A DNA stretch of 64,000 bases from Parafilimonas terrae (GTDB taxonomy: Bacteria; Bacteroidota; Bacteroidia; Chitinophagales; Chitinophagaceae). The stretch is taken from positions 744,001-808,000 of the forward strand of contig NZ_FOXQ01000001.1 of the NCBI RefSeq assembly GCF_900115755.1, written 5' to 3'. Below are positions 36,925 through 46,701 of the stretch, piece by piece. A program made the translations under genes and the position numbers. Position 1 is the first letter of the stretch; every line of letters starts with the position of its first letter. The notes under the pieces are model-generated. The model saw only the letters and a list, made by a program, of their open reading frames with translations, made no database searches and was not told the DNA's origin.

Positions 36925-39900
36925 ATGAAATATAGCAGTGCTATTTTCTGTTTACTTATCAGTTGCATGATACTTAGCTGCAAAGCAAAAAAGCAAAAAC
37001 AGCTATTTACTTTTTTGCCTTCAACCCAAACAGGTATAACGTTCAGTAATGATATTGATGAAACAAAAATAGCAGGCGAAGCGCTGAATGAATTTGCTTA
37101 TATGGGCGGCGGCGTTGGTGTTACAGATATAAACAATGATGGCCTAAAAGACCTTTTCTTTTGCGGCAACCAGGTTAGCAGCAAGCTCTATCTGAATAAA
37201 AACAATAATAAATTTGAAGATATAACTGCGGGCGCTGGTGTTGCTACCAAAGATTGGATAACCGGTGTAAGCGTTGTTGATATTAATGCAGATGGCTACG
37301 ATGATTTTTATCTATGCACTTACAGCAATAACTCAAATGCACGTGCACGCAATCTGCTATTCATCAATCAAAAAAATAATACGTTTAAAGAAGCGGCTGC
37401 TGAATATGGCCTGGCCGATACCGGCTACTCAACACAGGCTGCTTTTTTTGATTATGATAAAGATGGCGATCTCGATATGTATTTATCCAATTACATGTTG
37501 AATGCATCCTATTCAGCCAACTATCTTTTCAGAAAAAATACAACCGGCGATTCTCCTGCAAATGACAGGCTTTATAGAAATGATGGCAATAAAAATGGCC
37601 ACCCAGTATTTACGGATGTTTCCATGGAAGCAGGCATTAAAGAAGATGGTTATGGCCTGAGTATTTCTGTCTGCGACTTCAATATGGACGGATGGCCTGA
37701 TGTGTTTGTAAGCAACGATTTTATTTCGAACGATAATTTATGGCTCAATAATAAAAACGGCACATTCAGCAATATATTGGACGCGGCCGCTAAACATCAA
37801 AGCTATAGCAGCATGGGCAGTGATGCTGCTGATATAAACAATGATGGCAGGTTCGATTTTGCATCTGTTGATATGATGCCTGAAAACAACTACAGAAAAA
37901 AACAAATCTTCTCATTCATGAATTATGACCGGTACCAGGAAGAAAGATCTATGGGATATTCACCGGAATTTTCACGTAACGTACTGCAATTAAATAATGG
38001 CAACTATTACAAAGGTGATACACTGCTCCCCTTTTTCAGCGAGATTGGACAACTGGCAGGCATAAGCGAAACCGACTGGAGCTGGAGCATCCTCTTTGCA
38101 GATTTTGATAACGATGGTTATAAAGATCTGCATATAACCAATGGCATTGGCCGGGATTTTATCAATGCAGATTTTATTTCCCTCAGCCAAACAAATGATA
38201 ATAATATGGGTGGGGAACAGTCAAGACAAATATTAAAAGACAAACTGGTTGCGCTCAATCATGTCGATCTGCCTAATTATTTGTTCCGGAATAATGGTGA
38301 TTATACTTTTTCAAACATAACAGATTCATCAGGCATCAAACAAAATTCTTTATCAAACGGAGCAGCATATATCGACCTGGATAATGATGGCGATCTTGAT
38401 TTGGTTGTGAACAACATTAATAAAGAAGCATACATTTTAATCAATAATGAAAATCAGCCGGGCAAGCCAAAAACCAGTCACAGTATAAGTTTCCTATTAA
38501 AAGGTGATAGCTTAAACACAAATGGTTTTGGCGCTAAACTTTTTGTTTATTCAAATGGTACGGCGCAGGTGCAGGAACAATACCCGGTTCGTGGTTATTT
38601 ATCTTCTGTTGATACAAAGCTCTTATTCGGCATGGGGAATAATGCAAAGGCAGATTCAGTTATTATTATCTGGCCGAACAATAAAAAACAGGTATTGCAA
38701 AATATAAATGCTGATTCCACTTATACTTTGCACCAAAAAAATGCAAACGAAATATGGCAGCCATCTCCCGCTACCAATCCATCTTTTTTTATTGATGTGA
38801 CGGCCACTGTAAATGCGGCCTATAAACACAACGATTATATATTTAATGATTATGCTGAGCAACGGTTATTACCACAAAAATATTCGCAGTTAGGGCCGTT
38901 TATTTCAACCGGAGATATAAACAATGACGGCAAAACGGATTTTTATATTGGCGGCGGGTTTAACTCTAACGGAAAGGTTTTCATGCAAACAAATAACGGC
39001 GCCTTTAATGGAAGGGATTTTACGCAAAATTCAAAATTTGAAGAAGATGCTGCCAGCACTTTTTTTGATGCCGATGGCGATGGCGATGAAGATTTATTAG
39101 TCACTTACGGCGACATGCGTTTTAATGATACATCCATGTATTATCAGCCGCGTTTATACCTAAATGATGGCAAAGGAAATTTTACATTAAGCATTAATGC
39201 CATTCCATCTGATGTAAGAACCATTGCAGGTTGTGTTGCCATTGCAGATTATGACAGCGATGGCGATATGGATGTGTTTATCGGTGGCCGCGTTTCCAAA
39301 CAATATCCTTTGCCGCCCAATACTTATTTACTGCAAAATAATAAAGGTGTTTTTACAAATGTAACAAACAAAGTGTGCCCGGCTTTAGCCAAAGCAGGCA
39401 TGGTAACAGCAGCGCAGTGGGCAGATTATGATAACGACAAACAGCCTGACTTAATTATTACAGGTGAATATATGCCGGTACGCTTTTTTAAAAATAATGG
39501 ATCAACGTTTAAGGAAGTTACCGCATCAACCGGTTTGCAAAATATGAATGGTTTATGGCGCAGCCTCATTGCAGCAGATGTGGATGAAGATGGAGATACA
39601 GATTTTATCGCCGGTAATTTGGGTTTGAATTGTAATTATCATGCATCCGCACAATATCCTGTAAAATTATATGCCGAGGATATTGATAAGAATGGAAGCA
39701 TCGATCCCCTGTTGTTTTATTACATAAAAGATACAGATGGCAAAAGGAAATTGTATCCATCTATCAATAAAAACCAATTGGCCATGCAGGTGCCGCTGAT
39801 AAATAAACAATTTGCAACCAACAAAGATTTTACAATGGCAACAGCCGATAAAATTTTTGGCAGCAGCAAAAGCTTATTGGTTTTAACCTGTAATGAAACA

Positions 39901-40266
39901 CGCAGTTGCTGGATTGAGAATAAAGGCAATGGCAAATTTGAAATGCATGCATTACCTGTTGAAGCGCAGTTTGCACCAGTAAATGCAATTATATGCGCTG
40001 ATATGGATGGAGACGGCATAAAAGATATTTTACTGGCAGGCAATGAATATCAAACTGAAGTAGTAACCGGCCGTTATGATGCTTCTTACGGATGTTTTTT
40101 AAAAGGAAATAATCAGCATCAGTTTAAAGCAGTGCCTTATAATGAAACAGGATTAAAAATTGACGGCGATATAAAAGATATGAAGATGATAACAACTGCA
40201 AATAATAAAAAACTTATTCTTGTTGCTGTAAATGATGATTACTTAAGGGTGTTTGAAGTACGATAA
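36925..40266 (+). CDS. Large FG-GAP/VCBS-repeat lipoprotein with ASPIC/UnbV domain
   Basis: 1113 residues. Lipoprotein signal (LISCMILSCKAKK). A first block of FG-GAP repeats (about 40-500; DINNDGLKDLFFC, DINADGYDDFYLC, DYDKDGDLDMYLS, DFDNDGYKDLHIT, DLDNDGDLDLVVN) is followed by an ASPIC/UnbV domain (about 520-610), then a second repeat block (about 660-1100; DINNDGKTDFYIG, DADGDGDEDLLVT, DYDSDGDMDVFIG, DVDEDGDTDFIAG, DMDGDGIKDILLA). The two-propeller layout suggests internal duplication. It lies 24 bp after the shorter relative at 34678. Convergent with 40285. Confidence 0.9.
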   Translation: MKYSSAIFCLLISCMILSCKAKKQKQLFTFLPSTQTGITFSNDIDETKIAGEALNEFAYMGGGVGVTDINNDGLKDLFFCGNQVSSKLYLNKNNNKFEDITAGAGVATKDWITGVSVVDINADGYDDFYLCTYSNNSNARARNLLFINQKNNTFKEAAAEYGLADTGYSTQAAFFDYDKDGDLDMYLSNYMLNASYSANYLFRKNTTGDSPANDRLYRNDGNKNGHPVFTDVSMEAGIKEDGYGLSISVCDFNMDGWPDVFVSNDFISNDNLWLNNKNGTFSNILDAAAKHQSYSSMGSDAADINNDGRFDFASVDMMPENNYRKKQIFSFMNYDRYQEERSMGYSPEFSRNVLQLNNGNYYKGDTLLPFFSEIGQLAGISETDWSWSILFADFDNDGYKDLHITNGIGRDFINADFISLSQTNDNNMGGEQSRQILKDKLVALNHVDLPNYLFRNNGDYTFSNITDSSGIKQNSLSNGAAYIDLDNDGDLDLVVNNINKEAYILINNENQPGKPKTSHSISFLLKGDSLNTNGFGAKLFVYSNGTAQVQEQYPVRGYLSSVDTKLLFGMGNNAKADSVIIIWPNNKKQVLQNINADSTYTLHQKNANEIWQPSPATNPSFFIDVTATVNAAYKHNDYIFNDYAEQRLLPQKYSQLGPFISTGDINNDGKTDFYIGGGFNSNGKVFMQTNNGAFNGRDFTQNSKFEEDAASTFFDADGDGDEDLLVTYGDMRFNDTSMYYQPRLYLNDGKGNFTLSINAIPSDVRTIAGCVAIADYDSDGDMDVFIGGRVSKQYPLPPNTYLLQNNKGVFTNVTNKVCPALAKAGMVTAAQWADYDNDKQPDLIITGEYMPVRFFKNNGSTFKEVTASTGLQNMNGLWRSLIAADVDEDGDTDFIAGNLGLNCNYHASAQYPVKLYAEDIDKNGSIDPLLFYYIKDTDGKRKLYPSINKNQLAMQVPLINKQFATNKDFTMATADKIFGSSKSLLVLTCNETRSCWIENKGNGKFEMHALPVEAQFAPVNAIICADMDGDGIKDILLAGNEYQTEVVTGRYDASYGCFLKGNNQHQFKAVPYNETGLKIDGDIKDMKMITTANNKKLILVAVNDDYLRVFEVR

Positions 40267-40284
40267 GCTACAAAGAAAAGAACT

Positions 40285-41394
40285 TTACACCGTTGAATAA
40301 TATCCTGATACATCACTAAGCTTCCAGCGGTGCGTTGCTTTAATACCCTGCAAATCTATGTTTCCTTCCACCGCATATAAAACATAGCTGTCTGTTGCAT
40401 CGGATGGAATATCCTGCGCCAGTATAAAATGATGATTGTTTGGATTAGAGCCCGGTTTTATATTGATAATGTCACCTTTTTTTGCATTGGTTATATCACC
40501 TTTTTTATCTCCAAAGCCCTGCGGGCCTGCATTCCAGCTCCCCTTACCTGTTATGCTTCGTATTGCCCAAACAGTAAATATACCGCACCACGACCAGTCG
40601 GCTGTTTTATCGTTGGCGAATTTGTTGGCAGCTTTAATACCAGCCAGTTTTGACTTTTTAAGATCAGTTTCTTTCGGTTCGTCAATGGGTGCACCTTCAT
40701 CATTTCTTGTTCTTTTAAATTGATCCGGCCCATTAAATTCTTCCTGCGCCACTTCATAAAAACGTGCTATTCTCTCCCATCCGAATTTTGAACCATCGCC
40801 CCTGTTCACTGCCACCACACTGCCTGTTTGTGATAATGCAAGATCAACAATTGCCTGCCGCTTTGCATCAGCAGCAGCATTATCTTTAATAGATTCTTTG
40901 TAGGTTTTTTCAGCTTCCAGAACAGCGGCTGCATCATTCCTGTCAATTGTTTTCCAGTCCTGTGTTTTTCCCTTCGGGTCAAAACCATTTTCCAGCATAG
41001 CATTGAGGGAATCTTTATACTTGCCTGTTACGTTAGCTACAGTGCTTTTTTCTTTTTTAAACCTGCCGCTTTTATCATTAATATAATCATATTGCCAGGC
41101 GGCAATGGCCAATGTTAAAGGCGAAATATCTTCCGCCTCATTACTGGCAGGCCTTGATGTTGTAACCTGCATGGGCACATTCAGAAACAAAGAAAGCAGG
41201 TAGCGTTCATTGGAAAACTGGTTAAGGTTTTTGATATTCGATTGATTGGCTTCGTCCATATTTATCAGGCTGAGATAATTTACAGGCTCAACTGTATCAG
41301 GCTGCCGCTGGATTATATTTTTTGGTGCGAAAAAACTTGTATTAACGGGCGGCGCAGCAGCAGCGGTTTGTTTTTCAGCATACATTTTTCCCAT
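40285..41394 (-). CDS. CHAP/NlpC-like amidase-domain protein with eCIS-cargo-like leader
   Basis: 369 residues, no signal peptide. The N-terminus (AAAAPPVNTSFFAPKNIIQRQ) resembles the Ala/Pro-rich FFxPxIQ leader seen on Bacteroidota proteins linked to extracellular contractile injection systems. A helical region follows (about 60-190). The C-terminal about 160 residues look like a cysteine amidase: TADWSWCGIFTVWAIRSITG (candidate catalytic Cys), NAKKGDIINIKPGSNPNNHHFILAQ (candidate His) and YAVEGNIDLQGIKATHRWKLSDVSGYY. It may cleave peptidoglycan or serve as an injected toxin. No eCIS structural gene and no immunity gene is in the window. Confidence 0.65.
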   Translation of the reverse strand: MGKMYAEKQTAAAAPPVNTSFFAPKNIIQRQPDTVEPVNYLSLINMDEANQSNIKNLNQFSNERYLLSLFLNVPMQVTTSRPASNEAEDISPLTLAIAAWQYDYINDKSGRFKKEKSTVANVTGKYKDSLNAMLENGFDPKGKTQDWKTIDRNDAAAVLEAEKTYKESIKDNAAADAKRQAIVDLALSQTGSVVAVNRGDGSKFGWERIARFYEVAQEEFNGPDQFKRTRNDEGAPIDEPKETDLKKSKLAGIKAANKFANDKTADWSWCGIFTVWAIRSITGKGSWNAGPQGFGDKKGDITNAKKGDIINIKPGSNPNNHHFILAQDIPSDATDSYVLYAVEGNIDLQGIKATHRWKLSDVSGYYSTV

Positions 41395-41537
41395 ACAAAA
41401 AGATAACAGGTTAGCTAATCAAAATTTTATTCCTGGTGTTTTCATTAATGGTGAGTTAATAATAATGAAGATGAGGGATGAGACAAGAATGTTCCATTTC
41501 ACTCACTATTCATTACTATGTTATACTATGGTATTAA

Positions 41538-42641
41538 TTATACAAGCGAAACAGGTTTGCCACTTGCCGCCGAAGCATATATAGCCTGGAAAATGCGCAC
41601 ATCACGCAGGCCTTCTTCACCAGGCACAAGCATAGGTTTATTTTGCATGATGGAAAGTGCATCATCATCCATTTGATTTGCCTGTTGCCAGGGCACATTA
41701 TACGAATGATTGATCTCTCCTACCGGGCTCGAACCTTTTGCGCCATCATAAGCGGAATATGGTTTCAGTTTAATAATACCTTTATCACAGGTTATATCAA
41801 GAAAGTTTACGTTCTCTCCAAAAGTTGCTTTTATATCAGCAATTACACCGCCGGGAAATTCAAGCTGTGCAACCATTGTTTCATCCAGCCCGTTCTTATA
41901 AATATCAGGCCTTGTTGTGGAAGCCTTTGCAGCAATTACAGACACCGGTTCCATATTTGTTCCAAGCCTTGCACCCTGTATGGCATAAACGCCCATATCA
42001 GGCATTACGCCGCCACCCATTTCTTTTTTCTGCTTCCAGTGATTGGTGCGTGTTTCATAATATCCTGCGGCGCAATTAAGCTTCTTTACTTTGCCCAATA
42101 AATTGTTCTGCACTATGCGGCGGTATTCTTTTGTATTGGGCTCATGCTGTAAACGGTAACCAATGGCAAGCTTCACTTTGTTTTTATTGCAGGCATCTAT
42201 CATGCTTTTACATTCTTCTGCAGTAACAGCCATAGGCTTTTCACACCAAACATGCTTGCCGGTATTAGCCGCCTTAATTACATACTCCGCATGCATTGAT
42301 GGCGGTAACACAATATATATTACATCAATGTCAGGGTTATTTGCAATATCTCCAATCGTTTCATAATTATAAATATTCTTATCAGGAATATTATACTTTG
42401 CTTTCCAGGCTTCAGCCTTTGAAGGCGTGCCGGTAACAATGCCGGCGAGATAACAATATTTTGTTTGCTGTAAAGCTGGCGCCAGCAAATCGGTGCTGTA
42501 ATAGCCAAGCCCAACCAGGGCCACGCCAAGCTTCTCTTTTTTTCTGCCTGTGGCCGATAACAGCACATTGGGTGAGAAAGCTATTGCACTGCCCATAATA
42601 CCTAAAGTTTTTAATACAGTTCTGCGGGATGATGTTAGCAT
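41538..42641 (-). CDS. Gfo/Idh/MocA family oxidoreductase with Tat signal
   Basis: 367 residues. Twin-arginine signal SSRRTVLKTLGIMGSAIAFS, so it is exported folded with its NAD(P) cofactor. Rossmann domain (KLGVALVGLGYYSTDLLAPAL), the EKPMAVT catalytic-lysine motif (WCEKPMAVTAEEC) and a C-terminal GFO/IDH/MocA domain. Relatives include glucose-fructose oxidoreductase and periplasmic sugar-modifying enzymes. It probably oxidises or rearranges a sugar in the periplasm, perhaps linked to the nearby SusCD locus; that link is inference. Confidence 0.92.
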   Translation of the reverse strand: MLTSSRRTVLKTLGIMGSAIAFSPNVLLSATGRKKEKLGVALVGLGYYSTDLLAPALQQTKYCYLAGIVTGTPSKAEAWKAKYNIPDKNIYNYETIGDIANNPDIDVIYIVLPPSMHAEYVIKAANTGKHVWCEKPMAVTAEECKSMIDACNKNKVKLAIGYRLQHEPNTKEYRRIVQNNLLGKVKKLNCAAGYYETRTNHWKQKKEMGGGVMPDMGVYAIQGARLGTNMEPVSVIAAKASTTRPDIYKNGLDETMVAQLEFPGGVIADIKATFGENVNFLDITCDKGIIKLKPYSAYDGAKGSSPVGEINHSYNVPWQQANQMDDDALSIMQNKPMLVPGEEGLRDVRIFQAIYASAASGKPVSLV

Positions 42642-42705
42642 ACGTTAGATTTTTATAAAGTTAACAAACAGCGTTTAACGTTTTGATTATTTGAATAAGG
42701 CTTGC

Positions 42706-43020
42706 TTAAAACTTACCTGTTTTTCCTTCCAGCCTGTCGCAATATTCAACAGAGCCGATGCGAAACTTTACCGGGAAGCCAACAGCTTTTTGAACCAACA
42801 GTTCTTTACTGCAAAAAAACGGTAATTGCTTTGTATAAAAATTGCCCGGCAATTGTTTTGGCAAAGGCGGCTGTTTTATTGAAAATATAAATTGCCGCAT
42901 TACTGCAAGCGAATCCATTTTTTGCCTTGCTGAATCGTTTGCAGGTTGCGCCTGCAATGCAGCAGCAGCAAACAGGAATTTAACAGTAAATGCAATGAAT
43001 GTTTTATTTTTCGAGAGCAT
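42706..43020 (-). CDS. Small secreted hypothetical protein
   Basis: 104 residues. A signal peptide ending AAALQAQ, then a short mature protein with two Cys (FFCSKELL, EYCDRLEG) and a conserved-looking FPVKFRIGSVEYCDRLEGK end. No family recognised. Divergent from rpoN. Confidence 0.6.
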   Translation of the reverse strand: MLSKNKTFIAFTVKFLFAAAALQAQPANDSARQKMDSLAVMRQFIFSIKQPPLPKQLPGNFYTKQLPFFCSKELLVQKAVGFPVKFRIGSVEYCDRLEGKTGKF

Positions 43021-43090
43021 ATTTGCGCTAAATTAAGTATTGTAATTACTTTGCATTGCTAAATTCAGATTAAACTTTACCCGTAGAAGC

Positions 43091-44581
43091 ATGGCATTAA
43101 GTCAATCATTACAACAGAAATTATTACAAAGGTTATCGCCGCAGCAAATTCAATTGATGAAGCTGCTGCAAATACCTACGGCTATTCTTGACGAAAGGAT
43201 TAAAGAAGAACTGGAAGAAAACCCGGCGCTCGAGGTGGGAGAAGAAGGCCGTGAAGAAGGCTTTGAGGAACATGAACATAACAATGAGGAATTTGAACAG
43301 GCTAATGATGAAGAATATGATGGCAGCGAAGAGGAATATGGCAATATTGATATTTCAGAATATGTGAATGATGGCGATGATGAGATTGCCGATTACAAAC
43401 TGCGTGATGATAATTACGGCGATAATGAAGAACAAAAAACAGTTCCGTTAAGAGTTGAAACAACATTGCACGACATACTGGTTGACCAGTTAGGCATGCT
43501 GTCACTTGATGAAAGAAAATTAAAAATTGCTGAGCAGATTGTGGGCAGCATAGATGATGATGGTTACCTGCGCCGCGAATTATCTTCCATTGTAGATGAT
43601 CTTGCCTTCAGGCAAAATATAGATTCAGATGAGGCCGAAGTTGAAGACCTTATAAAACTGATACAGCAATTTGACCCCCCCGGCGTATGCGCCAGGAACT
43701 TGCAGGAATGTTTAATGCTGCAGCTATTGCGCCAACAGGCCGATGGCCGTGACGTTACCCTTTCCATCCAGGTGATTGAAAAGTACTTTGACGAGTTTAC
43801 AAAAAAACACTACGAAAAAATTCAGCGCGGGCTTGGCATTTCAGATGAAGAACTGAAAGATGTTATCAATCTCATCTTAAAATTAAACCCTAGGCCCGGC
43901 GGAAATGTGGGTGAAATAAACAAAGCTGAAAGCTATATTATCCCCGACTTTTTCATCATCAACAATGCGGGCAAACTGGAGCTTACACTCAATTCGAAAA
44001 ATGCGCCTGACCTGCGCATCAGCGAAGGCTACCGCGATATGCTGAAAGAATATGACCGCGGCAGCAAAAAAGATAAGCGGCAGAAAGAAGCGGTAATGTT
44101 TATCAAACAAAAAATTGATTCGGCCAAATGGTTTATCGATATGATTAAGCAAAGGCAAAATACTTTGCTCAGCACCATGGGCGCCATTATGCATTATCAA
44201 AAAGACTTTTTTCTTACTGGTGACGAAACCACGCTTAAGCCGATGATTTTAAAAGATATTGCAGAAATTACCGGGCTCGATATATCTACTGTAAGCCGTG
44301 TAGCCAACAGCAAATTTGTGCAAACAGAGTTTGGCACTTACAGGCTTAAATTTTTCTTCAGTGAATCGTTAAGTACGGACAGCGGCGAAGAAGTAAGTAC
44401 AAGAGAAGTAAAGAAAATTTTGAGTGATTTAGTGGAGGCTGAAAGTAAAAAGAAACCGCTGAGCGATGAACGCTTAACAGAACTGCTTCAGGAAAAAGGG
44501 TACAATATTGCCAGGCGCACGGTGGCCAAATACCGCGAGCAGTTAAATATTCCGGTGGCACGTCTGCGTAAAGAATTATAA
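43091..44581 (+). CDS. rpoN: RNA polymerase sigma-54 factor
   Basis: 496 residues. The Gln-rich activator-interacting region I is at 1-50 (LSQSLQQKLLQRLSPQQIQLMKLLQIP), followed by an acidic region II (about 50-120), the core-binding domain (about 125-330), the helix-turn-helix (LKDIAEITGLDISTVSRVANSKFVQTEFG) and the RpoN box (IARRTVAKYREQLNIP) that reads the -24 element. It needs AAA+ activators to open promoters; none is in the window. Confidence 0.97.
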   Translation: MALSQSLQQKLLQRLSPQQIQLMKLLQIPTAILDERIKEELEENPALEVGEEGREEGFEEHEHNNEEFEQANDEEYDGSEEEYGNIDISEYVNDGDDEIADYKLRDDNYGDNEEQKTVPLRVETTLHDILVDQLGMLSLDERKLKIAEQIVGSIDDDGYLRRELSSIVDDLAFRQNIDSDEAEVEDLIKLIQQFDPPGVCARNLQECLMLQLLRQQADGRDVTLSIQVIEKYFDEFTKKHYEKIQRGLGISDEELKDVINLILKLNPRPGGNVGEINKAESYIIPDFFIINNAGKLELTLNSKNAPDLRISEGYRDMLKEYDRGSKKDKRQKEAVMFIKQKIDSAKWFIDMIKQRQNTLLSTMGAIMHYQKDFFLTGDETTLKPMILKDIAEITGLDISTVSRVANSKFVQTEFGTYRLKFFFSESLSTDSGEEVSTREVKKILSDLVEAESKKKPLSDERLTELLQEKGYNIARRTVAKYREQLNIPVARLRKEL

Positions 44582-44608
44582 AGAACAGTTTTAAATTTTA
44601 ATGGGAAT

Positions 44609-45274
44609 ATGGTTGATCAAAGTTTGGATTATAATGAAGGATTGTATCAATCATCTGCATTAAAAATTCCGGCAAAAATCATTTCATACGTTCTGCACCC
44701 GCTGTTTATTCCCAGCTATATTTTTTTTTGGTTGACACAGCGTTTTCCTGTTCAGTTTAGTGATTTAACAACTGCGGGTTTAACGTTAAAAACAGTCAGC
44801 GTTTTTTTAAATGCAAGCTTCTTTCCTGCATTTGCGGTGTTCCTTTTATGGCGGCTGAAATTTATTGAAAGCATTTACCTGCGCACACAAAAAGACCGAA
44901 TCATTCCGTATATCATCACCATGATATTTTACTGGTGGCTTTGGTATTTAAGCAGGAATTTTACCGATCAGCCGGATGTATTGAAATTCTTTTATTTCGG
45001 CATTTTTTTAAATACAGTTTTCGGCCTTGTTGTTAACAACTTCATCAAGATAAGCATGCATGCAATGGGGGCGGGCGCAATGCTTACATTTCTCATTTTA
45101 ACCTGTGCCCGTTATCAAATTTATCTGGGTACAGATATTATGATTGCCATTTTTTTATGTGGCCTTATTTGTACGGCACGCCTGCTGCTTAACCAGCATT
45201 CTTCAGCAGAAATATATGCAGGATTGATAGTGGGAGCGCTCGGCCAGTTGCTGGGTTTGTGGATTGCATTGTAA
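44609..45274 (+). CDS. PAP2-like integral membrane protein
   Basis: 221 residues with about six transmembrane segments. KISMHAMGAGAM followed later by ARLLLNQHSSAEIYAG resembles the SxH and Rx5HxxxE/D motifs of membrane phosphatidic-acid phosphatases, though degenerate. It lies 27 bp after rpoN. Lipid phosphatase activity is likely but not proven by the motifs. Confidence 0.65.
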   Translation: MVDQSLDYNEGLYQSSALKIPAKIISYVLHPLFIPSYIFFWLTQRFPVQFSDLTTAGLTLKTVSVFLNASFFPAFAVFLLWRLKFIESIYLRTQKDRIIPYIITMIFYWWLWYLSRNFTDQPDVLKFFYFGIFLNTVFGLVVNNFIKISMHAMGAGAMLTFLILTCARYQIYLGTDIMIAIFLCGLICTARLLLNQHSSAEIYAGLIVGALGQLLGLWIAL

Positions 45275-45346
45275 AATAGCTGCAAGCTGTTAGCTTCACG
45301 CCGCAAGCATTCAAATTTTAAATCACTTCAGCAAGCCTGAAGCTTC

Positions 45347-46111
45347 TTATAAATGCCCATGCCTGTACAAATCAAATAATACCGCAATAAGATTAAAAAC
45401 AAAATGGAATACAACACCGTACCATATTGTGCCGAAGCGACGGCGCATAATGCCGGTTAAAATACCAAACGGCACTAACCAGAACAATGAAATAAAGCTG
45501 AGATGCATCATACCAAACGCGAAACCGGTAACAATAATAACCAGCCTTTCATTTAAAAAAGCATTAAGATAATTATACAATACGCCGCGGAACGCAAGCT
45601 CTTCAATTATGGCAGGATTGAGTGCAATAGAATAGGCCATGATAAGCGCCGGCACGCTGTAAGCGCTGTAAAGATGATAATACGTTATATCTGTCCTGAA
45701 AAATGAATAGTTCATTTTGGTAACAATAACGTTCACCACAAATGAAGCCATAGCAGCAAACGAAATACAACCAGCTAACCTTACTATATTAAAATTATTA
45801 AACCTGAGCAAAGGCTTAATTGCGTCATAGTTTTTATATACATGAAATAAAGTGAAGCCCGCAAGAAATATTTCAACCCAAAACAAACGGCTGTAAATAT
45901 TAAACCAGCCTGTAAACTGCACCAGCAGGCAAACAAACAAGTACACAATAAAGAAAAAAAACGCAGATCTTAAATTCCGGTTATTGAATATTGTAACAGG
46001 CGCATTATATGTGCCGAGATAAGCGCCGCAATTATAACAAAAGCGATGATGGGGTTTTATGCTGCTGTTGCAGGTTTCACAATTTGCATCACTGGTTTTA
46101 GGCGATATCAT
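45347..46111 (-). CDS. Zinc-ribbon CPBP family intramembrane metalloprotease
   Basis: 254 residues. An N-terminal zinc ribbon (CETCNSSIKPHHRFCYNCGAYLG, four Cys) is fused to a multi-pass CPBP/Abi membrane domain with the protease motifs EELAFRGVLYN (EExxxR), FGMMHLSF (FxxxH) and VVFHFVFN. CPBP proteins include prenyl-protein proteases and bacteriocin-immunity proteins. It begins 5 bp after the zinc-ribbon protein at 46117, so the two are co-transcribed. Confidence 0.88.
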   Translation of the reverse strand: MISPKTSDANCETCNSSIKPHHRFCYNCGAYLGTYNAPVTIFNNRNLRSAFFFFIVYLFVCLLVQFTGWFNIYSRLFWVEIFLAGFTLFHVYKNYDAIKPLLRFNNFNIVRLAGCISFAAMASFVVNVIVTKMNYSFFRTDITYYHLYSAYSVPALIMAYSIALNPAIIEELAFRGVLYNYLNAFLNERLVIIVTGFAFGMMHLSFISLFWLVPFGILTGIMRRRFGTIWYGVVFHFVFNLIAVLFDLYRHGHL

Positions 46112-46116
46112 TTTAT

Positions 46117-46701
46117 TTATAATTCTTCTTTAATTAAACTAATGCGGTAAGCGCCCTGCAACCCTCTTAATATTACCATTAATAAAGCAAGGCAGATTAA
46201 AATGCCGGTTATGCCCCGGAATGTTATGGTGGAAATTGTAAGGCTCCTGAAGATATTAATTGTTGAAAAAGCAATGAGCATTATAAAAGAGGTAAGCAAT
46301 GCAGGGAAAGGGTTTTTGCGGCTCCAGGAAGCCAGCAAAAAAAATAACCCGGAAAGTAATAATGCCATCAGTACAACAATATATTTCCGGTTGCTTTCAG
46401 CAAAAATGAAAAAAAAGCCCAGCGATAAAAATGAGGCAATAATATACAAAACCACTCTTGCAGCCAGCACAGCATTTTCCGCTTTGAGCAAGGCTGTTTT
46501 GCGTTGCTCAATACGTTGTTTATAACTATTGCTGCCTTGCTTGTTTTGCAAAGGATAACCGCAATTGGTACAATACAAAAATTCAGTTTCATTTACATAA
46601 TTGCAATGATGGCAAATTAAAGCTGCCGGTTTTGTTTGCACCGGCTGCGGCTGCAAAGCGCTAATCTGCTGAATGTATAATATGTTTTCTTCAGATAGCA
46701 T
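46117..46701 (-). CDS. Zinc-ribbon multi-pass membrane protein
   Basis: 194 residues. Zinc ribbon (CHHCNYVNETEFLYCTNCGYPL) near residue 30, then a charged segment and four hydrophobic segments (about 80-190). No family recognised. The same ribbon-plus-membrane layout as the CPBP protein that follows suggests a partner. Confidence 0.72.
   Translation of the reverse strand: MLSEENILYIQQISALQPQPVQTKPAALICHHCNYVNETEFLYCTNCGYPLQNKQGSNSYKQRIEQRKTALLKAENAVLAARVVLYIIASFLSLGFFFIFAESNRKYIVVLMALLLSGLFFLLASWSRKNPFPALLTSFIMLIAFSTINIFRSLTISTITFRGITGILICLALLMVILRGLQGAYRISLIKEEL

Noticed and set aside
35360-40050. Many recurring GATAACGATGG-like words
   Set aside because: They encode the calcium-loop motif of FG-GAP repeats inside two real genes, not a DNA repeat element.
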